Positions 1 to 10,685 of a stretch of 25,717 nt of DNA are shown here, one piece after another. The position numbers and the translations under genes were made by a program. The stretch comes from Chlorokybus atmophyticus. Its lineage: Eukaryota > Streptophyta > Chlorokybophyceae > Chlorokybales > Chlorokybaceae. The DNA lies in the NCBI GenBank assembly GCA_009103225.1, contig RHPI01003053.1, positions 1 to 25,717 on the forward strand, given 5' to 3'. The notes below the pieces were generated by a model. The model was not told the DNA's origin. It saw only the letters and a list, made by a program, of their open reading frames with translations, and did not search any database. The stretch's first letter is position 1; each line of letters opens with the position of its first letter.

Positions 1-660
1 CACCATGCCTTGTATCAACAATTGCCAATGATTCCCAGGGTTGATGCGCTGGTCAAACACGCGCGGTTTTGCGGTGAGCTGCGGAGCTTTGATATCTTAC
101 CGATGCAGGTAGGCAGTGTTGTAGTGAAACATAGATTGGAAGCTGCGGATTAACGCTGAGAGAAATGCAACGTTTGAGTTAATATTAGCTTGGCCGGTAA
201 CCGTACTCGTATGGGTACATGTCGCATTTCATACCCATTATATCAATTGGTTGAGTTCACAATACATCAAAGTAAATTTCGGGAGGATTGCCGACTCCGT
301 TATCAAACCGGTTTAATTATAACCACGGTCAACTACTCAATCAGTTGACCGTAGTAAATTATTTACTGCGCCCGCTGCGGCAGGCCGCGATTGCCAGACA
401 GCCGCCAAAGTTGCGAGTCCCGCCGATTTCCTTGCCAAAATTGCGCATAACTTCTAACACAAGTGTCCGAAAATCACAAAATTACTTTTACGTTGTATTG
501 CTCGAATTACTACAACTTGATATAAGCATTGCTATAATGAATGCATTACGATTTTAGAGATACACCGCGGCCAAAAAAGTCCGATATTTGGTATCTCAAA
601 AAAAACATATATGCAGAAGAGTATCGTAGTCAGCGTAGTATTAATAATAAACTATAAAAC
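1..660. other. No gene recognised; AT-rich left flank
   Basis: I find no convincing coding region, RNA gene or repeat here. One 89-codon open frame (288-557 +) lacks an ATG start, has no recognisable motif and is rich in Leu/Asn as expected from AT-rich noncoding DNA, so I do not call it. Confidence 0.4.
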
Positions 661-662
661 CG

Positions 663-1058
663 TCACACCTCGAGGCGAAATTTGCTGTCATGAGTGGTGC
701 ACCCCTCATGGCAGCGAATTTTGATGCCATGACCCCAGTGGGTTGTTACACGCAGGGCGTAGTTGGTGCGACCTAACCTAGCAATGGCACGGCAAATGCG
801 GGCGATGCGATGCATCCGCAAGGACAGGGGGCGAGCGGTGACGTGACCGCTGCGCCCCAAGGCTCCAGCTGTGCTAAAGAGGCGACAAGCGAGGCTTTCA
901 TCGATGCAAGAGGCTGCAACTTTTGCTTTGGCTTCAATCAGAGCTCCGACGCTAGTCAGGACGGGGCGTGGGGCTGCGATGGTTGAGGACGCGCAACCAA
1001 CTGCGAAAGGGGGAGCGGGGGAATTTTCCTGAAGGTACGGCCTCGCAGCGGGGCCCAT
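663..1058 (-). CDS. Unrecognised 131-codon open frame
   Basis: An open frame with an ATG and a TGA stop, more GC-rich than the sequence to its left. The product would be a basic, Ala/Arg-rich protein with no signal peptide, membrane segment or motif I can name. No splice sites convincingly extend it. It could be a transposon remnant, an exon or a chance frame. Only length and composition support it. Confidence 0.18.
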   Translation of the reverse strand: MGPAARPYLQENSPAPPFAVGCASSTIAAPRPVLTSVGALIEAKAKVAASCIDESLACRLFSTAGALGRSGHVTARPLSLRMHRIARICRAIARLGRTNYALRVTTHWGHGIKIRCHEGCTTHDSKFRLEV

Positions 1059-1536
1059 CTGCGCCTCAAGGGCTAGTCACGGCGGGGAGAGTGCGAAGAA
1101 CATGCTATGTGTAATATGCACTTGGCGTCTTCACACGATGCACCGCCTCTCACATACTCTGACTCAGTTATGAGGGCGTGACGTGTCCATTTCATGCATA
1201 GCGGAAAGGACTCGTGACTTGATGCGTCCCACCGTGTTGTGTCGTCGGCATTGCATTGCGGCTTGCTCAAGCAGACAAATAACCAATCATAAAGGCGTAG
1301 AGCTTGCTTGCTTATTCACCTGACGCAAATCGTCCACACTATGCGTTGTCCACAATCACTCCGCCGACACGATGCCCAGTCGCTGCTCCAAGCGTGCAGG
1401 TCCACGGCTCGCAAGCTGACGTCGAGGCGCTATATGCAATTCCCTTCCAATGGTGGCACAAGCCAGGTGTTTGCTCAATTGTTGGGAGCGTCACTGTCTA
1501 CCATGGCTTGTGACCTTTAGCTGAGCAGGCTGCTGC

Positions 1537-1873
1537 ATGCCAATAACCCGCCCTGCTTTAAACATTGCTTACGGTATCAACGACTACGCCAGGGGCGCCA
1601 AGAGCAACAACAACAAGGGCGATGAGGCCGCCATGCTCAAAGATATGGAGAGGGAGGTCGTTTCTGACTGGCCCATGCCTGCTGCCAAGCGGCCAGTTTA
1701 AGCTCAGCTGACTGGCTCTTCGGTGGGGGAGGCAGCTGTCGCATCGCCGTTGAGACAGCCGGCGGCGGCAAGTGGGCTTTCTGTAGTCTGGTCACTTGTG
1801 CATGCGGCACTGCGTGGCACGTCCAGTGCCTCACATAGACAAGCTCAGCTCCTCAGCAGCGTTTGTTGTTGAG
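1537..1873 (+). pseudogene. Coding-like frame split by one in-frame stop
   Basis: From the ATG at 1537 a frame runs 54 codons to TAA at 1699-1701, then stays open in the same frame to a TGA near 1873. The first part looks coding: balanced composition, hydrophilic, containing AYGINDYARGAKSNNNKGDE followed by an acidic/basic helix-like stretch. The part after the stop is Ala/Ser-rich. This could be a decayed gene with a nonsense mutation, or an exon whose splice site lies near the stop. I recognise no family. Confidence 0.25.
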
Positions 1874-2637
1874 GAGCTTCGCAGCAGGCCCTTGCGCTGC
1901 TCGACCAATTGGCTTGCTGCTCAACATGCGTTGCCAAAGCAAAGCAAGTACCACTCTACACTGTGGTGCACGTACACGTAGGCCTATTCTCGATTCGAGG
2001 CTCAAGCACGCCGGGCCGGCCTGGGGAGGGACGCAGTACGGGCAAGCGGCCTTAGGAATCTGTCTGCCAGTAGCACGGATGAAGCGCATGCGACCTGGCT
2101 TTCTTTATTTTGACATGTTGTTTCGCTACATGTGTCCGCATGTTGAGCAGCGACCCCATTGGCCGAGCAGCGCAACAGGCGAAAGCTCCTCAGCAACGCA
2201 CGGCGTAATCTGGGCATCACGCCTGATGTCGCGCGGAGGCGGCCAAGCCAAATAAGTACGTACTAGGCTATATGCCCACTGTACCTGTAGTACCTCCAAG
2301 ATCCAAGGAAAGCGGCCTTTATACATGTAGACTTAGGTAGCCTACGGCGTGTTGCCCAGATTACGCCGTGGGGTGCACTTGCTCGCTTGTCGGGAATCCA
2401 ATATCTCAAGGGTAAAAAGGCCTGGCTTTCTGCACTTGTGACTACCGCTGTTGTCGCGGCCACTCCGCTCGCCCGCCTCGCCTACCGTCCCGCAAAGCTC
2501 AGCCGCTCCTGAGTGCTAGCGGACAATCTGGTAAGAGTGTGTGTGTGTGTGTATGTGAGTGTGAGAGTGTACATGTGGTCGCTCAGTCCTGTGTCCACCT
2601 GCAGCTTTTACTTACTCTGCGTTGGTCTCAGTGCAGG
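1874..2637. other. No gene recognised upstream of the VWD-like gene
   Basis: Overlapping open frames occur on both strands but none has a motif or believable splice structure. A short GT-rich tract lies at about 2537-2575. This stretch should contain the promoter and 5' UTR of the gene at 2638, but I see no clear TATA box. Confidence 0.35.
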
Positions 2638-4250
2638 ATGGCCTCTCGATGGCGTTGTGCTCCGCAAGTCTTTGCGCTGCTGTGGACGCTCCTGTGCGTG
2701 CTGCTGTTGTCGCTGCCGGTCACATCAGCTGCAGTCTGTGGCAACGACAACTGTATATGCAACTGCAACAACCTCTGCAACCGTGTCTCCCTATATTGTG
2801 GCTGCACAGGCGATTGTCCCAAACCGACACAAGACTGTGTAGGCGGGGGTTGCGGCGTCAATTGCATGCCTGGCAACGGCATGTGCACTTCATCCGGAGG
2901 CGCACTCCCCTGCACCTGCACCGCCTCCCACGGCGACCCTCACCTCACTGGCTTCCAGGGGCAGCGCTTTGACTTTCAGGGCGTCCGGGGCCTCCCGCAA
3001 TCGAACTACGCCTTTCTATACGACCCAACCTCCCGCATCTGGGTCGGCGTCACGCTCGTCTCCAGGCCCCTTCAACAAGCTGCAGATGGTAGCCCCTTGT
3101 GGGTGACCGTCATCCAAGCCATTGGCGTCTCTGTGCCTGCTGCAGCTGCCATTGGAAACAACTCCGCTGGCACCTTCAAGCGCGACCACCACATCATCAT
3201 CCGGGTATGTATGTCCGGGCAGCTGCATGCAACACTGTGCCGCTCTCGCTGTGCATGCACATGCACCTGCGCTGTTCTGTGTTCTCACAGCCACCGACAT
3301 GGCAGGTAGGCGCGACTGCCTCTGCTGCTGAGGGCCACGACAGTCTTTTGGTGGCCGAGTTTGAAGATGGCACGCGTATAGACTCCTCAGTTAAAACTGC
3401 CGACTATGAACTCATCCGTCTGGAGGTGCGAGCGTGCACGTGTTGTTTGCAAACTGTTATGTTGTCACTGTGTGCTGACGCCAGCTGAGTTTCCTTGACA
3501 GGACAAAGTTGTTGCCATTAAGTTTGTGAACATTGCTTTCTCCGTCGTGGCGAGTCTCGCAGCCCGGCGCACGTCACCATACCTGAACTTGGGCTTCCAA
3601 GGACCAGGGTAAGTTCTCCCCCTGTCTTGCTATCTATCAACACTCTTGTACTGCAACGCTGTTGGCTTTTCTCTCTGCATATCCTAGCCCATGCTGAACT
3701 CGGCTCTCAATTGCCCTCGCAGCTTGTCTCAGCACACTCATGGCGTCATGGGTGAGTGCAAACGGCCTTGGATGACCTCGAACTGTTGTTAGTAGTGGTC
3801 ATCATGTGCACATGCTGCCCCTTGTGTGATGGTATGATGCTGTTGAAAGTATTGGATGTATCCCTGATCCGTGGCATTTGTATGCAGGTCAAACAGTCCA
3901 CACCTGGTACAATGCAAGTGGCAGTGAAGAGTATGGACATGCGTATGGTCCGAATGGTCACTTCAGTGGCAAACCCTCTGATTACAGTACGTACCTTGCA
4001 TTCGTCATAACTATTTTGCATGCATGAATGTACTGTAACGTTAACTTTGCTGCAGCAGTCAATGATATGTGCATGTTCTGCAGTGATCAAGCACTTGTTC
4101 GATGTGGATTCGTTTGAACAACACCTTCCGGAGCTTGAGTTGGAAGAATCTGTCAAGAACAAGTACGTAGCGAAAGACAAGTACGCTGGGGTTGCACACC
4201 ATCCCGCCGATGTTGATGCTAACAAGGAAGGTGCTCGTGATGATGAGTGA
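2638..4250 (+). CDS. Secreted Cys-rich VWD-like domain protein, six exons
   Basis: Exons 2638-3204, 3291-3425, 3502-3608, 3723-3751, 3888-3986 and 4084-4250 join to 1104 nt, 367 residues plus TGA. All five introns (86, 76, 114, 136, 97 bp) are GT-AG, and their phases 0,0,2,1,1 keep one frame throughout. The start at 2638 is preferred over an in-frame ATG at 2539 because it puts a signal peptide at the N terminus: a basic start, then a Leu-rich core at about residues 11-28. Residues 34-94 are Cys-rich (CICNCNNLC, YCGCTGDC, CTCT). HGDPHLTGFQGQRFDFQG at 98-115 is the opening signature of a von Willebrand factor type D-like domain; HGVMGQT around residue 275 is a later motif of the plant/algal GDPH proteins. 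The C-terminal exon is acidic and charged. Likely secreted or in the cell wall/matrix; exact role unknown. The 29-nt fourth exon is unusually small. The last intron's 3' site (after 4083) was chosen because it alone keeps a long frame. Confidence 0.75.
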
Positions 4251-4832
<582 letters not shown>

Positions 4833-5111
4833 NCATGTAGATGCCCGCGCTTGCGCGCGTGTGCACACGCATGCAAGTCTGCAAGTCTGTGTCCTCATGC
4901 GATTGGAACAGTGTTGTGCTCGTTAGCAACGCACGCATGCATATCTCTTTTGCCTGCGAGTGTGCATACCTGCGCTGTATTCCACTGGGCAAGCAGGGAG
5001 GTGAGGTAGGGCGAGAGTATGTGAGCGACTGCTATGCATATGGTTCTTGAGCAATCCCATGACGTTTTTTTCAGAGGCTGTGTCATACTCAAATCTGATA
5101 TCAAAGTGCTG

Positions 5112-5745
5112 CTAATCAACTGCGTATAAGAAACCGACTACAGAAGATTGTACCAGACTAGACGTACTCGCCGCACTTGCCCACAACGAGAAAATCTGCT
5201 TGGCTCGTCTAACCCCGCCGTGAAATACCAAACTTGTACGCTTCTGCAGTTTACAGCCATATATACAATCAGAACAACATGAACACATAAACACTTGCAC
5301 TCACCATCTGCGCGTGTGCGCGCGCGCATGTTGCCTCCTCTTGCACTGGTAACGATGTTGCAGCAGCACTCACGACCAGAACCCTGCAACGGGAAACGGG
5401 ATGCTCAAAGCTGCAAGCAAACCATGCATGCATGCATATGCTAATGCTGCTACGCTCGTGCCCTGACCTGCTGTTTAGCGCGTCCGGCCCGTCTTTTTGC
5501 CGTGTAAGTGTCGTTGAACCCATTGCATAGTGCAGAAGTGACGTACGATCCACCCGTAACGGGACTTTGTCATCCTCGCAGACCCAACGCCTATCTCCCT
5601 GGCATGGACCTGCCAGTAGCTTTGCAACTTGCAAAGCTATTGGCAGGTTCACAGGTATGGGCCATACCTGGGGTTGTGTTGCTGCCGTTCGCTGCAAGCT
5701 CAGTCTCTGGCAGCGCCAACGCCATGTAGAAGTACAGCAAAAAGA
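5112..5745 (-). CDS. 3' exons of an unidentified gene (partial)
   Basis: Three successive minus-strand exons share one frame: 5574-5468 (DDKVPLRVDRTSLLHYAMGS onward), 5383-5305 (VLVVSAAATSLPVQEEATCA onward) and 5243-5112 (KRTSLVFHGGVRRAKQIFSL onward, ending in TAG). Junction phases are 2 then 0, with good pyrimidine-rich acceptors before 5383 and 5243 and a GTGAGT donor after 5305. A further exon 5745-5668 has good splice sites, but two frames remain: one joins the downstream exons in phase 0, the other gives a hydrophobic stretch (FLLYFYMALALPETELAANG) that does not. The 5' end is unresolved. No family recognised. It conflicts with the plus-strand model at 5582-6077; at most one is likely right there. 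Confidence 0.4.
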
Positions 5746-6077
5746 CTGCAATGTACGGCGAGCAAGGGTGAGAGGTGTGCTCGGCAGCAATGAAAGGGCA
5801 TTGTTTTTGACAATGCAAAAGACTAGCGCTCGGTGCAGCTCTCATGCAGCGAGCTCACCTGGCACAGAGTGATTGGTACAGATGCACTCCTTGTGGTTGC
5901 GCATCCAAAGCAACAATCGAATGGGAGATTTCAGGGAAATCACAGCTAACCAATCCTGTTGGAATACAATTATTGTCAAAGGATGCCGTGCAAGCTTGTG
6001 CACTGCATTGTTCCAGGCTACATGAACAGAGCCAACTAATCGATGACACTCAATGCCAGTGTCTGTCAATGCTATAG
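5582..6077 (+). CDS. Alternative plus-strand Cys-rich exons (partial)
   Basis: Exon 5582-5767 follows a strong acceptor (pyrimidine-rich tract ending CAG) and ends at a GTGAGA donor; exon 5850-6077 follows another CAG and ends in TAG. Both are phase 0, giving 137 residues. The second exon is Cys-patterned: YRCTPCGCASK, then AVQACALHCSRLHEQS and CQCLSML. The spacing faintly recalls small secreted Cys-rich modules such as WSC domains, but I cannot assign it. No first exon was found upstream. It overlaps minus-strand exon 5745-5668, so the strand is uncertain. Confidence 0.3.
5609..5647. repeat. Near-perfect hairpin, 18-bp arms
   Basis: CCTGCCAGTAGCTTTGCA, a 3-nt spacer, then its reverse complement with one mismatch. 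On the minus-strand gene model it lies inside an intron; on the plus-strand model it lies in an exon. Confidence 0.85.
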
Positions 6078-6907
6078 GTTATGGTATCTTTGACGAGTTC
6101 ATAGCACAAAGTCTACTGGTGCACGCAGACACTGGGGAAAGCAAGCCGATTTGCCGCCATTGAAAGACAAAGCATGCATGCAACTAACACTAAGCTTGCT
6201 GGCAACACCTACGCACGTGCTAACCCATGCCTTAGCCGTCAGTAGTCAACTATANCCAGTAACTGTAAAAAACAGCAAGCAACATGATCACTTAGGAAGC
6301 AAAGCGTCAACAACGAAGCCAGCAAGCACAAGCACTCCAACAACTAACGTTAACGTGTACAGCTAGTTGAGCAGCAAGCAACTTCCAACAAGGGCAGCAG
6401 CAAGCATACGATTGTTACCAATAGAACTTTTAACTTTGTGACAAAGCTACTGCGCCATTAGTACATATGGCTATGTGCTACAGCTAGCTTAGCAGCAAGC
6501 AACTCTCAACCAATCTGGTTTATATATGGCTTGCTGCTTAGCTATATATATATGCTTCCAGCTGTATGCATATAGCTGGAAGCATATTGCATGCACCTCG
6601 GTTGAGCTGAAAGCATACAGGCAACAATGAAACAAACCTAGCAAGCAATCTTTGTTTCTACTTGAGCCCGCATCAGATCTTTGATTACAAGTTCAAGGCA
6701 AGAATATTAGTGTACAGGATACCTTCATGGTCAAACAGACAAACTACACAGCACGACTGTTGCTAAGATGCCTAGCAGGCAGCAACTATGGCATCCACGC
6801 AAGCCACTGAGGGGGAAGGGATTGAGCTAGAGCCCGCGCAATAAACGGAATTACCTCTCCATGAGGAGTGATAAGAACTGCCACTCACTCCTCCCGAGCA
6901 CGAACAG
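6078..6907. other. No gene recognised; short repeats, a hairpin and one N
   Basis: The stretch holds repeated GCAGCAAGCAACT words (near 6371 and 6492), an ATAT-rich segment near 6540, the hairpin at 6550-6587 and a single N at 6255. I see no coding exon I would defend. Confidence 0.4.
6550..6587. repeat. Perfect hairpin, 14-bp arms
   Basis: ATATGCTTCCAGCT (6550-6563) and its exact reverse complement (6574-6587) flank a 10-nt spacer that itself contains ATGCAT. Confidence 0.85.
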
Positions 6908-7340
6908 TCATGGCCTTGAGAACACCCGCTGGGGGGAGGCGTGGCCGTAGCAAAGAGAGCAACGGGAACACCAAAGGCACCACGGTGCCAGAGGGCGCAC
7001 TGCTCCCGATACCTGTGACAGATGGCCCGGGAGGGACGCTGTGCTCACCCCGAATAATACTAAAGGAATTAAGAGATCAACAATCACCCCGAACGAGGTA
7101 AAGAGAGCGGCGACCCAAGCCCTTAGAGCTGAGGCAGCCGGGCATTGCACAAAGATATGCAAGGTAATCTCCACCGTCCAAGAGCCACAAGTCATACGCG
7201 AAGGGACAGCGTCTAGGTGCTGCAAGCTTTTGCCCGTGTTGAGGGCGTCGTGGGCACTGCCTTTGAATGCGCCACAAGAGATTGCATTGATTGCCAGGAA
7301 TGGAGAGTTTGTGCATGGTCTTCCAGATGCGGTCAAGGAA
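6908..7340 (-). pseudogene. Decayed LINE reverse-transcriptase tail (zf-RVT-like)
   Basis: Two overlapping minus-strand frames together resemble the zinc-binding region that ends many non-LTR retrotransposon polyproteins. One frame gives WKTMHKLSIPGNQCNLLWRI and then AAPRRCPFA; the other continues CGSWTVEITLHIFVQCPAAS. Joined near 7195 they give the pattern CP..CG...E.TLHIF.QCP, typical of zf-RVT (Cys-Cys-His-Cys). At least one frameshift is needed, so the copy is dead. No reverse-transcriptase palm motif is visible. LINEs truncate at the 5' end, so a 3' fragment is what one expects. Confidence 0.45.
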
Positions 7341-7378
7341 GTGCGGGCTGGAGAAAAGCCCAGCGTTTCAAACCACGC

Positions 7379-7797
7379 ATGTCACGCGGTACTAAATACA
7401 AATAAATAAAATCATTAACACTTGACGCCTCTCCGCATTGTAGCGCTTTGCTACGATGACATAGTGGTTGTTACATCGGTATCTGGAGCTTGGGGTATAA
7501 GTTCGAACCTCACTGCATGCGGATGGGCGAGAAGGGCGACCATACTTGATTTTTTCGGCCATCAGGTCGAAGCGCGGGTCGCACCACGCGAGGCTGCGCG
7601 CTAAGTGGTGTGGCCTTGGTACCTTGCCGTTACAGGCTCTGTTGGGCGCAACTTCCGTACACGGGATGCGGACAGGTCGCCGTGGGTTAACGCCGGGAAT
7701 GTCACGCGATATCAAATACAAATAGATAAATGTCATAAATCCTTGACGCCTCTCTTCATCGTAGCGCTTTTGCTATGATGATCTAGTGGTTGTTACA
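7379..7797 (+). repeat. Tandem ~321-bp tRNA/SINE-like repeat
   Basis: The sequence at 7379-7473 recurs at 7699-7796 with a constant offset of 320-322 bp: TGTCACGCG, an A-rich AAATACAAAT(A/G)AATAAA segment, then TTGACGCCTCT, GTAGCGCTTT and TAGTGGTTGTTAC. One full unit (about 7420-7742) contains pol III promoter-like boxes: A-box-like TGACATAGTGG (7457-7467) and B-box-like GTTCGAACCTC (7501-7511), 33 nt apart as in tRNAs. The simplest reading is the A-rich tail of one tRNA-derived SINE, a complete second unit, and the truncated head of a third. I could not fold a proper tRNA from it. Confidence 0.5.
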
Positions 7798-7999
7798 ACG
7801 CACCAATTGCACAGCAGGGCGTGTGAGAAGATGGTAGTCGAGGCGGGAGTAGTCCCACAGCTGGTGGGGCGACTCTCCGAAGTTTCCCCTGGCCAGCAAG
7901 CTGAGTCCGAGTCGCAATGCTCTAAAAGCAACAAAATTACAAGGTGCATCTAACTCAATAAGGTGGAGAGACTGGGCGGACACCTGGAGGTAGCGGATA

Positions 8000-8209
8000 G
8001 GCCAGGCGTGGCTTCAAAGTAAGACGGGAAAAGGTGTGCACATGGTGGAGCTGAAAGAGGTCCTTCATGTTCCGGGTGCACATGCTAGCCTCTTCTCCAT
8101 GACGGTCGCATTGAAGACTGAGCCAAACTGTCAAGAAAAGGAGAAGAATTTTCGTCTTTATATTAATTACATCGCGAGAGAACAGCAAGGAGGGCTTTAT
8201 CTAATATGA
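8000..8209 (+). pseudogene. Ty1/copia polyprotein fragment
   Basis: One frame reads MVELKEVLHVPGAHASLFSM and, 40 codons later, QQGGLYLI before TGA at 8207-8209. The pattern L..VL.VPG....LFS...L followed by a GLY.L block is typical of the region between protease and integrase in copia polyproteins (gag pre-integrase domain). Only about 70 codons survive. It abuts a Ty3 fragment about 50 bp later, so it is a scrap next to, or a target of, another insertion. Confidence 0.4.
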
Positions 8210-8261
8210 GCGGCAGAGACTAACGAGGCATTGATGGTAATAGCCCCAAAGTTAGCTGAAC

Positions 8262-10284
8262 AAGAAGGAGCGGGTGGTGTCATACGCTAGCCGGAGCAAT
8301 AACAGCGCCGAGGCCAACTACAGCATCTTCGAGGGCGAGTGCCTCGCTGCAGTATGGGTCATCTCCTTCTTTCGGCCCTTCCTCTTCCGCCGACATTTTC
8401 AGTTGATTATTAACTATCAGCCACTCAAGTGGTTGATGAGTAACCAGCACTTGATAGGCAAACTTGCCCAATGGGCACTGTTGCTATAGGCATACGACTT
8501 TGAAATTGATCATCGCGCTGGCATCACCAATCAAGACTCCAATGGGCTTAGCTGTACCCCCCACCTCAGCACTGACCAACGATGCAACGGGAGCTCGACA
8601 CGAGCTCGGTCGCGCAATTGTAGCCCCTACAATGGCTGCCATGTTTGCTGTCCCGCGCTGCGCTCGGGGCGCAAGACCAACACCGCTGCTACAGTCAACG
8701 TAGAGGAGATACCTGCCTCTGAGCCAACCAGCTCTGCAGAAAACGCAAGAGACGCTCGCGTCGTCGACGCCAAGATCGATGACACAGAGCTGGCACTCAC
8801 GGACATCAGATAGTACATATGGCTGGACAATCCATCATTCTCTTTCCTGCAAAGTGGCATAAGTGCGCGCGAGAAGGATCGCGTTAACCAGCGCATGCAG
8901 CAATTCCGGTGGGCAGATGACAAGCTGTATCGTCGTCTTCATGGTGAAGACAAATAAGTGCCTACACAAGCGACACGTGAAGGCATCATTGCTGCCCTCC
9001 ACACCGAGTTGAGACATTTCGGTGTCAAACGGACAGTCAGTCTGGTGTGAGCACAATATTAGTGGCATCGGTTGTACAAGCAAGTGCAGGTATATGTGAG
9101 CCGCTGCCAACAGTGTGACATGGTGCGCGCCAGCCTTGACGCACGCAGCGCCACTCCGCACTCTCTCCCCATCTTCGGCCTCTTCTATCGATGGGGGCTC
9201 GACATCTTAGGAGACTTGTCACCTTTGGCACGCGGCAAACGTTATATCCTTGTGATGATTGAGCACTTCTTTAAACGGGCGGAGTTGATGCCATTGCCTG
9301 GCAATAGCGGGAGGGGGGTGTTTCAAGCCTTCATCTCCCACGTCCTCAGCCGGTTTGGCAGCTGCGCTGAGGTTATCACCGACCAAGGCACTGAGTTCAG
9401 AGGGGAGTTTTACACCCTCTTGGACAGATGCTACATCGACCATTGCCGTACCTCACGTGACCACCCTCAAGCCGATGGCCTCGCCGAGCATACAGTGCAG
9501 ACAATCAAGAAGGCACTCCGCATGTACGTGCTTGAGTATGAGGAAAACACCTGGGATGACCACCTCCCGTGGGTGGCTCTTGGGTATCAACTGTCAAAGC
9601 AAGCAGCACTGCGCGAGTACAACCTATATTATTTGATGTTCGGGCGACAGCCATCGCTTCCCTGCCATGCACAGCAGGAGGTAAATCGAGTGGTGAACAA
9701 CCTCAATGACCCCAATTGGATGCACCACGACATTACAACGCGTGCGGCTCTGTTTGAGCGCACCATCCCAATGGCTTTCAACAACTTGCGCATCGCGCAG
9801 CACGGTAACACGCTGCCCTACGAGGGCGTGCGCAGTAGTGATGTCCATAAGGACCGACAGCGTTGGCTCCAGGCAGGAGACTTTGTCTACCGCATGGAAG
9901 CCACCCACGACACACTTGAGACCTCTGTTGGCGAACTGTTTACAAGGTACTGAAACCACAGATGTTCTGGACCTCCTCGGCCAAAATAGCCAAAGGTTGA
10001 AGGACAACATGGTGAACTGCGCGCCCTATCACCCTATACATAGCTGGGTCCGTGCATATCACCCTCGCCCCACGCGAAGCACACACTGTGAGCGCTGTGG
10101 CAGTGCCGACGACGACCCATAAATAATGCTCTGCGATAACTGCAACAAAGGGCTGCACTACTATTGTTTGGAGCCCCCAATAGATGCAGTGCCCATGGAG
10201 GAGTATTGGTGCGGTGACTACCGCGCCAACGGACCTCCACACTTGCGTTATGAGCTCATCTCTAAAGCTTGGACCTCCTAGAAG
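8262..10284 (+). pseudogene. Decayed Ty3/gypsy: RNase H, integrase, PHD
   Basis: Colinear with the intact minus-strand element at 20.4-25.7 kb, but starting inside RNase H (VVSYASRSNNSAEANY, YQPLKWLM, DHRAGITNQDS). The integrase part has the HFGVKRT and RCQQCD zinc motif and the core GLFYRWGLDILGDL, VITDQGTEFRG and SRDHPQADGLAEH, so the D,D,E residues survive. The C terminus keeps a PHD finger (HCERCGSADDD, IMLCDNCNKGLHYYCLEPPI, YWCGDY). Damage: in-frame stops at 8487, 8811, 8955, 9048, 9060 and 10120, a frameshift near 9940, and the last PHD Cys replaced (WCGDY for WCPAC). No protease, methyltransferase or palm domain is seen upstream, so the copy is 5'-truncated or interrupted near 8262. 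It is clearly divergent from, not a recent copy of, the intact element. Confidence 0.88.
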
Positions 10285-10685
10285 CTAAAAGGGGGGNNNN
10301 NNNNNNNNNNNNNNNNNNNNNNNNNNNNNNNNNNNNNNNNNNNNNNNNNNNNNNNNNNNNNNNNNNNNNNNNNNNNNNNNNNNNNNNNNNNNNNNNNNNN
10401 NNNNNNNNNNNNNNNNNNNNNNNNNNNNNNNNNNNNNNNNNNNNNNNNNNNNNNNNNNNNNNNNNNNNNNNNNNNNNNNNNNNNNNNNNNNNNNNNNNNN
10501 NNNNNNNNNNNNNNNNNNNNNNNNNNNNNNNNNNNNNNNNNNNNNNNNNNNNNNNNNNNNNNNNNNNNNNNNNNNNNNNNNNNNNNNNNNNNNNNNNNNN
10601 NNNNNNNNNNNNNNNNNNNNNNNNNNNNNNNNNNNNNNNNNNNNNNNNNNNNNNNNNNNNNNNNNNNNNNNGGGGGGGGGGGGCG
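10285..10685 (+). other. Poly-purine tract with assembly gap inside the G run
   Basis: AAAAGGGGGG at 10287-10296 is followed by 375 Ns (10297-10671), then 12 Gs and CG before TGTTAACTG at 10686. In LTR elements a purine-rich primer tract sits directly before the TG that starts the 3' LTR. This fits the end of the decayed Ty3 copy and explains why the assembly broke here. The missing length is unknown. Confidence 0.4.

Noticed and set aside
7440-7530. Functional tRNA gene
   Set aside because: A- and B-box-like sites are present, but acceptor and T-arm stems do not pair, so a tRNA-derived repeat is more likely.
8262-10284. A truncated copy of the same element as at 20.4-25.7 kb
   Set aside because: Integrase and PHD regions align but differ at many residues, and the sequence after the element is different; it is a separate lineage of the clade.
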